From contig OY970182.1 of assembly GCA_963708095.1 (NCBI GenBank), positions 2,542,001-2,606,000 on the forward strand: a stretch of DNA of 64,000 bases, written 5' to 3'. Made by a program: the position numbers and the translations under genes. The notes under the pieces were generated by a model. It ran no database searches and was not told the DNA's origin. It saw only the letters and a list, made by a program, of their open reading frames with translations. Below are positions 24,761-33,380 of the stretch, in pieces; the stretch's first letter is position 1; each line of letters starts with the position of its first letter. This stretch comes from JAJZVS01 sp963708095 (GTDB taxonomy: Bacteria; Pseudomonadota; Alphaproteobacteria; Acetobacterales; Acetobacteraceae).

Positions 24761-25927
24761 ATGCGCACCCAGGTTGGCATCGTCGGCGCCGGCCCTGCCG
24801 GGCTGCTGCTCGCCCACCTGCTGCATCGCGCCGGCATCGATTCGGTCGTGCTGGAAACCCGCTCGCGCGCGTATGTGGAAAACCGCATCCGCGCCGGCGT
24901 GCTGGAACACACCACCGAGGACCTGCTGATCGCCGCAGGCGTCGGCGCGCGCATGCAGCGCGAGAGCCTGCCGCACCGTGGCATCCATCTGCGATTCGCC
25001 GGGCAGGACCACCGGATCGACTTCGCCGCGCTCACTGGCCGGCACGTCACCGTCTACAGCCAGCACAAGGTGGTGCAGGACCTGGTCGCCGCCCGCCTCG
25101 CCGCCGGCCTACCGATCCTGTTCGAAGCCGCCGACGTCGCGGTGCACGACCTCACCGCCGACCGCCCGCGCATCACCTTTCGCCATGACGGCACGGCGCA
25201 CGACCTCGCCTGCGACGTGATCGCCGGCTGCGACGGCTTCCACGGCATCTGCCGCGCCGCGATCCCGCCCGGGGTCCTCAGCATCTTCGAGCGGGTCTAT
25301 CCGTTCGCCTGGCTCGGCATCCTGGCCGAAGCGCAGCCATCCGCCGACGAACTGATCTACGCCAGCCACGACCGCGGCTTCGCACTGCTGTCGATGCGGT
25401 CGCCGGAACTCGTGCGGCTCTACCTGCAATGCGCCCCGGACGAAGACGTCGAAGCCTGGTCCGACGACCGCATCTGGGCCGAGATTGCTGCCCGCAGCGC
25501 CCGCCCCGGGTTCATCCTGAACCAGGGCCCGATCCTGCAACGCAGCCTCACGCCGATGCGCAGCTTCGTCGCCGAACCGATGCGACACGGCCGCCTGTTC
25601 CTGGCCGGCGATGCCGCGCATATCGTGCCGCCCACCGGCGCCAAAGGCCTCAACCTGGCCGCCGCGGACGTCGCGGTGCTGGCACGCGCCCTGGACGCGT
25701 TCTGCCACCGCGGCGACACCACCGGCTTGGATACCTATTCCGCGGCCTGCCTCGACCGTGTGTGGAAAGTGCAGCGCTTCTCCTGGTGGATGACGTCGAT
25801 GCTGCACCGCTTCGACAGCCACACCCCTTTCGAACGCCACATGCAACTGGCCGAACTCAAGTACCTCGCGGGATCGACAGCCGCCTCCACAGCGCTGGCC
25901 GAGAACTACGTGGGCCTGCCGCTCTGA
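24761..25927 (+). CDS. pobA: 4-hydroxybenzoate 3-monooxygenase
   Basis: A 388-residue class A flavoprotein monooxygenase converting 4-hydroxybenzoate to protocatechuate with NADPH and O2. FAD-binding motifs are VGIVGAGPAGLLLAHLLHRAG at the N-terminus, the DG motif CDVIAGCDGFHGICR, and GDAAHIVPPTGAKGLNLAAADV. Substrate-pocket hallmarks (HRGIHLRFAGQDHRIDF and SVVLETRSRAYVENRIRAGVLEH) match PobA specifically rather than other class A enzymes, and the length is right. It is divergent from the TonB receptor; a TATGATAA element at 24563-24570 could be its -10 region. It ends one base from the convergent MetE-like gene. Confidence 0.93.
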   Translation: MRTQVGIVGAGPAGLLLAHLLHRAGIDSVVLETRSRAYVENRIRAGVLEHTTEDLLIAAGVGARMQRESLPHRGIHLRFAGQDHRIDFAALTGRHVTVYSQHKVVQDLVAARLAAGLPILFEAADVAVHDLTADRPRITFRHDGTAHDLACDVIAGCDGFHGICRAAIPPGVLSIFERVYPFAWLGILAEAQPSADELIYASHDRGFALLSMRSPELVRLYLQCAPDEDVEAWSDDRIWAEIAARSARPGFILNQGPILQRSLTPMRSFVAEPMRHGRLFLAGDAAHIVPPTGAKGLNLAAADVAVLARALDAFCHRGDTTGLDTYSAACLDRVWKVQRFSWWMTSMLHRFDSHTPFERHMQLAELKYLAGSTAASTALAENYVGLPL

Positions 25928-25928
25928 C

Positions 25929-27068
25929 CTAGACCCCGCCCCAGACCTCCTGCGCCACCTCCACGCACAGGCGCAGCTTGGCCCATTGCTGCTCCTCGGT
26001 GAGCGTGTTGCCTTCCTCGGTCGAGGCGAAGCCGCATTGCGGGCTGAGCGCGAGTTGTTCCAACGGCAGATATTTGCTGGCGGCGTCGATCCGGCGCTTG
26101 AGCTGCTCCTTGCTTTCCAGCTCCCCGGTCTTGCTGGTGACCAGGCCCAGCACAACGACCTTGCGCCCGCGCGGGACGAAGCGCAGCGGCTCGAATCCGC
26201 CGGCACGATCGCTGTCGTATTCCATGAAATAGGCATCGGCGTCGATCTTGTTGAACAGGGTTTCCGCCACCGGCTCGTAGCCGCCGGAGGCGACCCAGGT
26301 GGAGCGGAAATTGCCGCGGCAGAGGTGCATGGAGATCGTCATATCCGCCGGGCGGCCGGCGATCGCGTGGTTGATCAGATCGGCGTAGCGGTCGAGCAGC
26401 CCTTCCGCGTGTTCCCCGCGCGCCTTGAGACCGGCGATCTGTTCGGGATCGCACAAATAGGCGATGTAGACCTCGTCCAGTTGCAGGTAGCGGCAGCCGG
26501 CGGTAACGAAATCGCCAACCGCGCCGCGGTATGCGGAGCCGAGGTCCGCAAAAAAGTGATCGAGGTCAGGGTAGGCGACGCGGTCGATCGCATCCCGCCC
26601 GCCGCGGAAATGCACGACCGAGGGCGAGGGGATGGTCTGCTTCGCCACCCCCGTCTTCACCTGCGCCGCCAGGAACCGGTAGTGGTCGACCATGATCGGG
26701 TGGCTGTAGCGGATCGGCCCCGTTACCCGCAGCGCATGCGGCAGGATCGCGCCCTTGAAGGCGATCTTCCGTGCCGGCTCGTAGATCTCGACGCCGTCCA
26801 GCCCGGCGACGAAATCGTAGTGCCAATAGGCGCGGCGGTATTCGCCGTCGGTAGCGGCGCGCAGCCCGACGGCTTCCTGCCGGGCGATCGCCTCGATGAT
26901 GCAGGCGTCCTCGACGGCGCGGAGTTCGGCATCCGCCACCCGGCCGGCCTTGTGTGCGGCCCGGGCCTCGGCGAGGCGCTGCGGACGCAGCAGGCTGCCC
27001 ACGTGGTCGGCACGGAACGGCGGCCGAGCGCGCGCCGCGGCGGCGGGCGGGGCGATGGTGGCGGACAT
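25929..27068 (-). CDS. MetE C-terminal-like methyltransferase (YxjG/YxjH type)
   Basis: A 379-residue protein corresponding to the C-terminal catalytic barrel of cobalamin-independent methionine synthase, without the N-terminal domain. Start FRADHVGSLLRP, then LQLDEVYIAYL, zinc ligands in ISMHLCRGNFRSTW and LSPQCGFASTEEGN, and GGYEPVAETLFNKIDADAYFMEYD. Such stand-alone proteins transfer methyl groups to homocysteine or related thiols, with uncertain donors. ATG 27068 was chosen; the longer open frame runs through tandem 13-bp repeats upstream. It diverges from the hpnN gene. Confidence 0.88.
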   Translation of the reverse strand: MSATIAPPAAAARARPPFRADHVGSLLRPQRLAEARAAHKAGRVADAELRAVEDACIIEAIARQEAVGLRAATDGEYRRAYWHYDFVAGLDGVEIYEPARKIAFKGAILPHALRVTGPIRYSHPIMVDHYRFLAAQVKTGVAKQTIPSPSVVHFRGGRDAIDRVAYPDLDHFFADLGSAYRGAVGDFVTAGCRYLQLDEVYIAYLCDPEQIAGLKARGEHAEGLLDRYADLINHAIAGRPADMTISMHLCRGNFRSTWVASGGYEPVAETLFNKIDADAYFMEYDSDRAGGFEPLRFVPRGRKVVVLGLVTSKTGELESKEQLKRRIDAASKYLPLEQLALSPQCGFASTEEGNTLTEEQQWAKLRLCVEVAQEVWGGV

Positions 27069-27150
27069 TTGTCGGTCTCCCTGGACGCCGGACTGGTCTG
27101 CCTGGATGCCCCCGCACTCTGCCTGGGATCGGCGCGGGGCGCGAACCCCC

Positions 27151-27189
27151 CAGCGGGAACGCCCAGCGGGAATGCCCAGCGGGAATGCC
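27151..27189. repeat. Three tandem 13-bp repeats in a divergent promoter region
   Basis: Units CAGCGGGAACGCC (27151-27163), CAGCGGGAATGCC (27164-27176) and CAGCGGGAATGCC (27177-27189) follow directly, with a partial fourth. They lie between the MetE-like gene and hpnN start codons, so they may be an operator or a replication-slippage tract. Confidence 0.75.
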
Positions 27190-27241
27190 CAGGGTGACGG
27201 CATGGACCGGGGCAGGCGGAGCGACTATTACGCCGGCCGTC

Positions 27242-29836
27242 ATGCCGATCCAGCGCCTGCTCGTCCGCCTCACCGATGCCAGCCGTCGCCGCGCCGCCCT
27301 CGTGGTGCTGGGGGGCGTTCTTCTGACCGTGCTGTCGGTGCTGTATGCCGCCGGTCACCTGGGCGTCACCACCAACACCGACGCGATGTTCTCCCCGCGC
27401 CTGCCCTGGCGGCAGGCGGCGATGGCCTTCGACCGGGAGTTCCCCCAGTTCAACAACCTGCTCGTGGTGGTGATCAACGCACGCGAGCCGGAAGAGGCCG
27501 ACGCCACCGCCGCGGCGCTGGCCGCAAAGCTGCGCGCCGATCCGGCTCTGTTCCACGACGTCACCAGGCCGGACAATTCGCCCTTCCTGGAGAAGGAAGG
27601 CCTGCTGTTCCTCCCGGTCCCGAAACTGACGGCGCTGATGAACAGCACCATCGATGCCCAGCCGTTCATCGGCCAGTTGGTCGCCGATCCCTCGGCGCGC
27701 GGACTGTTCTCGGCGCTGGCCCTGATCGGGCTTGGCGTGCAGAAGGGGGGAGCCGATCTGACCCCCTACGCGCCGGCGCTCGACGCGTTCCATCGTGCGC
27801 TCGCCGGGGCGCTGGCCGGCCGCCAGCAACCGCTGTCGTGGGAGACCTTGCTGGGCGGCGATCTCGCGAAGCTCGCCGGGCAGTACCGTTTCGTGCTCGT
27901 GCATCCGAAGCTCGACTACGGCGCGCTGGAACCGGGCGGGCGGGCGACGCAGGCGCTCCGCACCATCGCCGCCGGGCTGCCGTTCGTGCGGGCGGGGAAC
28001 GCGCGGGTGCGGATCACCGGGCAGATCGCTCTGTCGGACGAGGAGTTCGCCTCGGTCGCCGAGGGCATGGTGGTCGGGCTGATCGGCAGCGTACTGCTGA
28101 TCACGCTCTGGCTGTTCCTGGCGGTACGAAGCTGGCGGCTGATCGTGCCGATCCTGATGACCCTGACGCTCGGCCTCGCGCTGACCCTCCTGTTCGCATC
28201 GGCCGCGGTCGGCACGCTCAACCTCGTTTCGGTCGGCTTCGGGGTGCTGTTCGTCGGCATCGCGGTCGATTTCTCGATCCAGTTCTGCGTGCGCTACCGG
28301 GAGCGGCGGTTCGAATACGCCGACCCGGCGGAGGCGATGGCGAAGACGGCAGCGCGCGTGGGCGAGCAGATCCTGGTGGCCGCGGTCGCGACCGCGGCTG
28401 GGTTCCTCGCCTTCGTCCCCACCGCCTTCAGCGGAGTGGCCGAACTCGGGCTGATCGCCGGGATCGGCATGCTGATCGCGTTCGGCTGCACGATCGGCTT
28501 CCTCCCCGCCGCGATCACGCTGTTCCGCCCGCCCGGGGAGCCGGGGATGGTAGGCTTCACCTGGGCGGTGCCGCTCGATCCGCTGATCCGGCGCTGGCGC
28601 TGGGCAGTGCTGGGAGGCTTCGCCGTGATCGCCCTGCTGGGCGCGGTACTGGCGCCGCGCATCAGTTTCGACTCCAACCCTCTGGACACCAAGAACCCGC
28701 ATACCGAGGCGATGCAGACCTTGCGCGACCTGATGGGCTCGCCGCTCACCAACCCGTTCACCATCGACATCATAACGCCGAACGCAGCCGCCGCCTCGGC
28801 GCTGGCGGGACGGCTGGCGCCGCTGTCGACCGTCGACAGCGTGCGCAGCGTCGCGAGTTTCGTGCCGGACGATCAGAAGCGGAAGCTCGCCATCATCGCC
28901 GATGCGGCGGGGATTCTCGGGCCGACCTTGCTGCCGCTATCGCCGGTGGTGCCGGCGACAGCGGGGCAGATCCGGCTGGCAGCGCAGACCGCGCTGGCGC
29001 AGATCGACGCCGCGGGCAACAAGCTCAGGCCCGACAGCCCGCTCCGCACCCTCGCCGGGGATCTGCGCCGGCTTGTCGCCGCCCCCGATTCGGTCGTGAT
29101 GGCGACGAACGCGGCGCTGACCCGGTTCCTGCCCGCCGAGCTTGACCGGCTGCGCACGGCCCTGTCGGCCACGCCGGTGACGGCGGCCGATATCCCGCCG
29201 GCGATCCGCCGCGACTGGGTGCTGGCGGACGGGCGGGCGCGGGTGCAGGTGACACCGAAGGTAGCCGTCAGTCGGAGCAGCGCGGGATTGCACGAATTCG
29301 TGCGCCAGGTGCTGGCGGTGGCGCCGGACGCCGGCGGCCCGGCGGTGACCGTGGTGGCGACGTCGCGAACCATCGTCGATGCATTCCGCTCCGCCGCACT
29401 CTATGCGCTGGGGGCGATCGCACTGATCCTGGTGCTGGCGCTGCGCCGGTTGCGCGACGTCGCGCTGGTGCTGGCGCCGCTGCTGCTGTCGGCGCTGATG
29501 ACCCTGCTGGTGGCGGTGCTGCTGCCGCTGCCGCTCAACTACGCCAACATCATCGCGCTGCCGCTACTGCTCGGCGTGGGCGTGGCGTTCAATATCTATT
29601 TCGTGATGAACTGGCGCGCCGGGCGACATGCGGTACTGGGCTCGGCGACCGCGCGGGCGATCGTGTTCTCGGCGCTGACCACGGGGACTGCGTTCGGTTC
29701 GCTCGCGTTGTCGCATCATCCGGGCACGGCGAGCATGGGCGAACTGCTGCTGATCAGCCTGGCGAGCACGCTGGTGGCGAGCCTGGTGTTCGTTCCCGCC
29801 CTGCTCGCGAGCGTGCGCCGGCCGGGACCGCGGTAA
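27242..29836 (+). CDS. hpnN: Hopanoid-type RND transporter (HpnN, MMPL family)
   Basis: An 864-residue RND-type exporter with two repeats, each with one N-terminal helix, a large periplasmic domain and a five- to six-helix bundle. It shows VTTNTDAMFSPRLPWRQAAMAFDREFPQFNNLLVVVI, the typical N-terminal periplasmic entry of HpnN, then GFGVLFVGIAVDFSIQFCVRYRER and in the second half LPLLLGVGVAFNIYFVMNWRAG, with the charged helix residues needed for proton coupling. HpnN moves hopanoids from the inner to the outer membrane. No other hopanoid gene is in this window. ATG 27242 gives the standard N-terminus, although its ribosome-binding site is weak. Confidence 0.88.
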   Translation: MPIQRLLVRLTDASRRRAALVVLGGVLLTVLSVLYAAGHLGVTTNTDAMFSPRLPWRQAAMAFDREFPQFNNLLVVVINAREPEEADATAAALAAKLRADPALFHDVTRPDNSPFLEKEGLLFLPVPKLTALMNSTIDAQPFIGQLVADPSARGLFSALALIGLGVQKGGADLTPYAPALDAFHRALAGALAGRQQPLSWETLLGGDLAKLAGQYRFVLVHPKLDYGALEPGGRATQALRTIAAGLPFVRAGNARVRITGQIALSDEEFASVAEGMVVGLIGSVLLITLWLFLAVRSWRLIVPILMTLTLGLALTLLFASAAVGTLNLVSVGFGVLFVGIAVDFSIQFCVRYRERRFEYADPAEAMAKTAARVGEQILVAAVATAAGFLAFVPTAFSGVAELGLIAGIGMLIAFGCTIGFLPAAITLFRPPGEPGMVGFTWAVPLDPLIRRWRWAVLGGFAVIALLGAVLAPRISFDSNPLDTKNPHTEAMQTLRDLMGSPLTNPFTIDIITPNAAAASALAGRLAPLSTVDSVRSVASFVPDDQKRKLAIIADAAGILGPTLLPLSPVVPATAGQIRLAAQTALAQIDAAGNKLRPDSPLRTLAGDLRRLVAAPDSVVMATNAALTRFLPAELDRLRTALSATPVTAADIPPAIRRDWVLADGRARVQVTPKVAVSRSSAGLHEFVRQVLAVAPDAGGPAVTVVATSRTIVDAFRSAALYALGAIALILVLALRRLRDVALVLAPLLLSALMTLLVAVLLPLPLNYANIIALPLLLGVGVAFNIYFVMNWRAGRHAVLGSATARAIVFSALTTGTAFGSLALSHHPGTASMGELLLISLASTLVASLVFVPALLASVRRPGPR

Positions 29837-30182
29837 CACCTGCCGGCCGCACGCATCGCCGCGGCGGCGTGATGGTTTCTCCGGTTACCCCCCGCATCAT
29901 CCGAGAGATTACCCCCGTGGCCGGCCACGGTGCGGCGCAACGCGCCGCCGACCGCCGGCGTACACCGCGGACGTGCATCCCAACCGCTCACAATTCAGTG
30001 TCATAGAGCGACTATTCCATGGCGTTGAACCGGTATTGTGGTTCGTAATCGCATCGCTATATGCAAGCCGTAATCCTTGCCCGACCGCCGTCGCAATCAA
30101 ACTTTTGTGATAGACATTCGCTACATCGCGTTACGGTGGGTAAGGCTGCGGTGCGACCACCACCAACACAAGGAAGTTCCTC
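29837..30182. other. Intergenic region upstream of small lipoprotein cluster
   Basis: About 345 bases without a gene. The part from about 29990 to 30130 is AT-richer than its surroundings and should hold the promoter of the lipoprotein cluster; a GAACC/GGTTC inverted pair lies at 30027-30044. A dyad around 29925-29960 may be the hpnN terminator. Nothing more specific is seen. Confidence 0.4.
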
Positions 30183-30335
30183 ATGCGTAAGAATTTCGGT
30201 CTGATCCTGACCCTGCTCGCGCTCATCGGGATGGTGCCGCTGCTGAGTGCCTGCCACACCACCGCCGGCGCCGGCCAGGATATCACGGCCACCGGCCACG
30301 CCATCACCAACACCGCCCACAAGGCAACGCCATGA
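30183..30335 (+). CDS. Entericidin A/B family lipoprotein
   Basis: A 50-residue protein. A signal peptide with a lipobox (MVPLLSAC, lipid-modified Cys24) precedes the entericidin-type tail HTTAGAGQDITATGHAITNTAHK, with the conserved GAGQDI and repeated G-A-I pattern. Entericidins are small outer-membrane lipoproteins forming an amphipathic helix and are usually stress- or stationary-phase-induced. The gene overlaps the next by four bases (ATGA at 30332), so the two are translationally coupled. Confidence 0.88.
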   Translation: MRKNFGLILTLLALIGMVPLLSACHTTAGAGQDITATGHAITNTAHKATP

Positions 30336-30526
30336 TCCGACGCCGGCCGGCCCTCGCGCGGATCGTCCGGCCAGGGACCGTCCTGCCGCTGGCGGTACTG
30401 CTGGCGGCGATGGCGCTTGGCGGCTGCGTCTTCGTGCCTGACCGTGGCGGCTACCACGACGGCTATGCCCACGGCGATCACGGCGGCAACCATGACCAGC
30501 ACGGCGGCGACAACGACGGCCACTGA
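30332..30526 (+). CDS. Small His/Gly/Asp-rich lipoprotein
   Basis: A 64-residue predicted lipoprotein. Arg-rich N-terminus, hydrophobic core LPLAVLLAAMALGGC with Cys32 as the lipidation site, then a mature part of only about 32 residues rich in His, Gly and Asp (YHDGYAHGDHGGNHDQHGG). The tail contains eight or so histidines, which suggests divalent-metal binding at the periplasmic or outer-membrane face (inference). No family is recognised. It starts inside the entericidin stop codon. Confidence 0.7.
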   Translation: MIRRRPALARIVRPGTVLPLAVLLAAMALGGCVFVPDRGGYHDGYAHGDHGGNHDQHGGDNDGH

Positions 30527-30575
30527 CGGCCGAGTCCGTTTTAACTGAGTATCATTCCGACCAAGGAGACCGACC

Positions 30576-30740
30576 GTGGGCCTGATCCTGATACTCGTCA
30601 TTGTTCTTGTTCTGTTTGGGGGCGGCGGCTACTACGGCTACGGCCGCTACGGAACGTTCGGCGGGATCATCCCGCTCCTGATCCTGGTACTGATCCTGTT
30701 CTGGCTGTTCGGTGGCGGCGGCTACCACCGCTTCGGCTGA
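30576..30740 (+). CDS. Small membrane protein, DUF3309-like
   Basis: A 54-residue protein starting at GTG 30576 behind AAGGAG. Two hydrophobic helices (GLILILVIVLVLFGGG and IIPLLILVLILFWLFGGG) flank a Tyr/Gly-rich turn, YYGYGRYGTFGG. The pattern resembles DUF3309 proteins of alphaproteobacteria, small two-helix membrane proteins of unknown function often induced by stress. It is the third member of a run of tiny envelope genes; a long hairpin follows immediately. Confidence 0.72.
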   Translation: MGLILILVIVLVLFGGGGYYGYGRYGTFGGIIPLLILVLILFWLFGGGGYHRFG

Positions 30741-30757
30741 CCCCCTGCCCGGCTCGT

Positions 30758-30818
30758 GACGACCGGCGACGAAGTGGCGCCCAGGACTCTCCGGGGCGCC
30801 GCTTCGTCACCGGTCGTC
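30758..30818. terminator. Long hairpin after small envelope gene cluster
   Basis: Arms of 24 bases at 30758-30781 and 30795-30818 pair except at two positions that remain G-U compatible on one strand. It lies 17 bases after the last stop codon of the lipoprotein cluster and well before the next gene start at 30960. Confidence 0.75.
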
Positions 30819-30959
30819 ATGCCACCTGAAGCGTGGTTTCACCACTCTCTTCTCTGGGGTCCTCTCCTCCGGGCTTCCTCCCCCTGGATTCCCCTCCCCT
30901 GGGTCGTCGCCGGCGCGGTGCTACAACCACGCGTAGCCGCTGCCACACGAGAGACCCGC

Positions 30960-33305
30960 ATGACCGATCTCCCCTCCCCCCTCGGCCAGGCATTGCCGCG
31001 CCGCGAAGACCCCCGGCTGCTGCGCGGTCTCGGTCGCTTCCATGACGACGTCGTCCTGCCCGGCGCGTTGCACGCGGCCTTCGTGCGCAGCCCGCACGCG
31101 GCGGCGCATATCGTTGCGATCGACACCGCAGCAGCGCGGGCACTGCCGGGCGTCGCCGCAGTGCTGACCGGCGCCGACATCGCCCGCCTCGCCGGCCCGC
31201 TGCGCCTCGCCCCGCCGATCGAGGGCCTGTGTCCCGTCAGCATGCCGCCGATGCCGGCCGATGCAGTGCGCATGGTGGGCGACCCGGTCGCGGTCGTGCT
31301 GGCATCCAGCTCCACCACTGCCGAGGAAGCCGCCGAACAGGTCGCCGTCACGTGGGAGCCAACGCCGGCCGTCGCCTCGATCGCCGCCGCCTCCCGCGCC
31401 GACGCCCCGCTTGTCGATCCCGACGTGCCCGGCAACCTCGTTTCCTACCAGCGCTACGCGACACCTGGATTGGCAGCGGCCTTCGCCGCAGCACCGCATT
31501 GCATTACGGCAACGTTCTCCCAGCACCGCCAGACCCATGCGCCGCTGGAACCGCGCGGCTGCCTCGCGTCCTGGGACCCCGGGCGCGCGCACCTGACGAT
31601 GATCGTCGGCACCCAGGCGCCGCACCCTTACCGCACTGCGCTCGCCGCCCGGCTCGGCCTGTCGGAGGCGCAGGTCACGATCCGCTGCCCCGACATGGGC
31701 GGCGGCTTCGGCCAGAAGATCGTGCTGCTGCGTGAGGAACTGGCCTGCGCCGCGGCGTCCCGCCTGCTCGCCCGCCCGGTGCGCTGGCGCGAAAGCCGCA
31801 GCGAGAACCTCACCGCCGCCCTGCAGGCCCGCGAAGACCGGGTCACGGTGCGCGCCGCGGTCACCGCCGACGGCACCATCCTCGCGCTCGATGCCGTGCT
31901 CGACAACGATTTCGGCGCCTGGTGCTTCTTCCCCGCCAATTACATGGCGCGGATGCTGGTGCTGAACCTGCCGGGACCGTACCGGATCGGCCAGCTCGGC
32001 TACGAAGTACGGGTGTGGCTCACCAACAAATGCCCGTCGGGACCGATGCGCGCGCCGATGGCGATCGTCTCCTGGGTCACCGAGGGCACGATCGATGCGA
32101 TCGCGCATGAACTCGGCCTCGACCCGCTGGAGATGCGACGGCGCAACATGCTGGAAGCGGCACAACTCCCCTATGTCTCCGCCGCCGGGGAGACCCTCGA
32201 TGCGATCACGCCGCGCCCGACCCTGGAAGCGGCGGTGGCCGCACTCGGCTACGAGCAAGCGCGGGCCGCCCAGCGGACGGCGCTGGTGGAGGGCCGGTTG
32301 CTCGGTATCGGCCTCTGCGCGGTACTGGAAAGTACCACCTACGGCTCGGCCTTCTATCGCGCTTCGGGTGTGCCAGGCTCGGGGCACGAGGCGGCCTCGG
32401 TGCGCATCGAACCCTCCGGCGCGGTGCTGGCAAGCTGCGGGCTGATGGGCTCCGGCCAGGGCTATGAAACCTCGCTGGCGCAGACCGTCGCCGCGGGGCT
32501 CGGGGCGGCGGTGCGCGACGTCACCATGCAGCTCGGTGACACCGACGTCGCCCCCTACGGCATGGGCAGCCGCGGCGCCCGCGGCGGCACCGCCGGGGGC
32601 AGCGCGCTCTATCTGGCGGGACAACGGTTGCAGGCGAAAGTCCTGGCGATCGCCGCCAGCATGCTGGGGCTGAACAGCGCCGAGGCCGTCACCCTGCACG
32701 ACAGCCGCGTGCTGCGCGCCGGCGCCGCCGGCTGGGAGGAAACGGGCGTCACCCTCGCCGATGTCGCCCGATTGGCCCATTTCGACCCGCTGCGCCTGCC
32801 GCACGGCATGGAGCCGGGCCTGCACCTCGTCGCCGCCTACGACCCACCCCCGCTCACGTTCAGCAACTCGACCCACGCCTGCCTGGTCGAGATCGAGCGC
32901 GACACCGGCACGGTGCACATCCTGCGCTACGTCGCCGCCGAGGATGCCGGCCAGGCGATCAACCCGATCGTCGTCGCCGGGCAGACCCAGGGGGCGATCG
33001 CGCTCGGCCTTTCGGGCGTGCTGATGGAACGGACGGTGTACGATACGGACGGGCAATTGCTCAGCGGCAGCTTCATGGACTACGCGCTGATCCGCGCCGC
33101 CGACATGCCGCCGATCGACCTGCACCACATGAACACGCCGTCGCACCTGACGCTGGCGGGGATCAAGGGCATGGCCGAGGGCGGCGTGCTCGGCGCGGTG
33201 GGTGCGATGATGAACGCCGTCAATGACGCCCTGAGACAGATCGGACGGCACATCGACAGCCAGCCGGTCTCGCCGGAACGGGTCTGGGCCGCGCTGCGGG
33301 GCTGA
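30960..33305 (+). CDS. Molybdopterin-binding large subunit of xanthine dehydrogenase/CO dehydrogenase-like family (orphan)
   Basis: A 781-residue molybdenum hydroxylase catalytic subunit. The N-terminal a/b hammerhead (RREDPRLLRGLGRFHDDVVLPGALHAAFVRSPHAHA-like) and Moco-binding regions (ACPDMGGGFGQKI, RWRESRSENL, then GSGQGYETSLAQ) are present. The C-terminal catalytic glutamate motif appears as IKGMAEGGVLGAVGAMMNAVNDAL. At the position of the active-site loop (AYRGAGR in form II, AYRCSFR in true CODH) it has CPSGPMRAPMA, so it is neither CO dehydrogenase nor a standard aldehyde oxidase. The FAD and 2Fe-2S subunits are absent nearby. ATG 30960 was chosen; open frame upstream is intergenic. 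Confidence 0.87.
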   Translation: MTDLPSPLGQALPRREDPRLLRGLGRFHDDVVLPGALHAAFVRSPHAAAHIVAIDTAAARALPGVAAVLTGADIARLAGPLRLAPPIEGLCPVSMPPMPADAVRMVGDPVAVVLASSSTTAEEAAEQVAVTWEPTPAVASIAAASRADAPLVDPDVPGNLVSYQRYATPGLAAAFAAAPHCITATFSQHRQTHAPLEPRGCLASWDPGRAHLTMIVGTQAPHPYRTALAARLGLSEAQVTIRCPDMGGGFGQKIVLLREELACAAASRLLARPVRWRESRSENLTAALQAREDRVTVRAAVTADGTILALDAVLDNDFGAWCFFPANYMARMLVLNLPGPYRIGQLGYEVRVWLTNKCPSGPMRAPMAIVSWVTEGTIDAIAHELGLDPLEMRRRNMLEAAQLPYVSAAGETLDAITPRPTLEAAVAALGYEQARAAQRTALVEGRLLGIGLCAVLESTTYGSAFYRASGVPGSGHEAASVRIEPSGAVLASCGLMGSGQGYETSLAQTVAAGLGAAVRDVTMQLGDTDVAPYGMGSRGARGGTAGGSALYLAGQRLQAKVLAIAASMLGLNSAEAVTLHDSRVLRAGAAGWEETGVTLADVARLAHFDPLRLPHGMEPGLHLVAAYDPPPLTFSNSTHACLVEIERDTGTVHILRYVAAEDAGQAINPIVVAGQTQGAIALGLSGVLMERTVYDTDGQLLSGSFMDYALIRAADMPPIDLHHMNTPSHLTLAGIKGMAEGGVLGAVGAMMNAVNDALRQIGRHIDSQPVSPERVWAALRG

Positions 33306-33318
33306 CACCGCCGCCGCA

Positions 33319-33365
33319 CGGCGCGGCTTGGCGTCCCGTCCGCCGCGCGACGCCAAGCCGCGCCG
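33319..33365. terminator. Bidirectional hairpin between convergent genes
   Basis: Perfect 17-bp arms at 33319-33335 and 33349-33365 with a 13-base loop. It lies between the stops of the molybdenum hydroxylase subunit and the peptidylprolyl isomerase. Confidence 0.8.
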
Positions 33366-33380
33366 CGCGGCGGATGGGGA

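Noticed and set aside
27151..27189. The 13-bp tandem repeats as a CRISPR array
   Set aside because: Repeats are directly adjacent with no spacers and are far shorter than CRISPR repeats; no cas genes are present.
30921..33356. An 811-codon antisense ORF to the molybdenum hydroxylase gene
   Set aside because: No recognisable domain, and it exactly shadows a well-supported gene.
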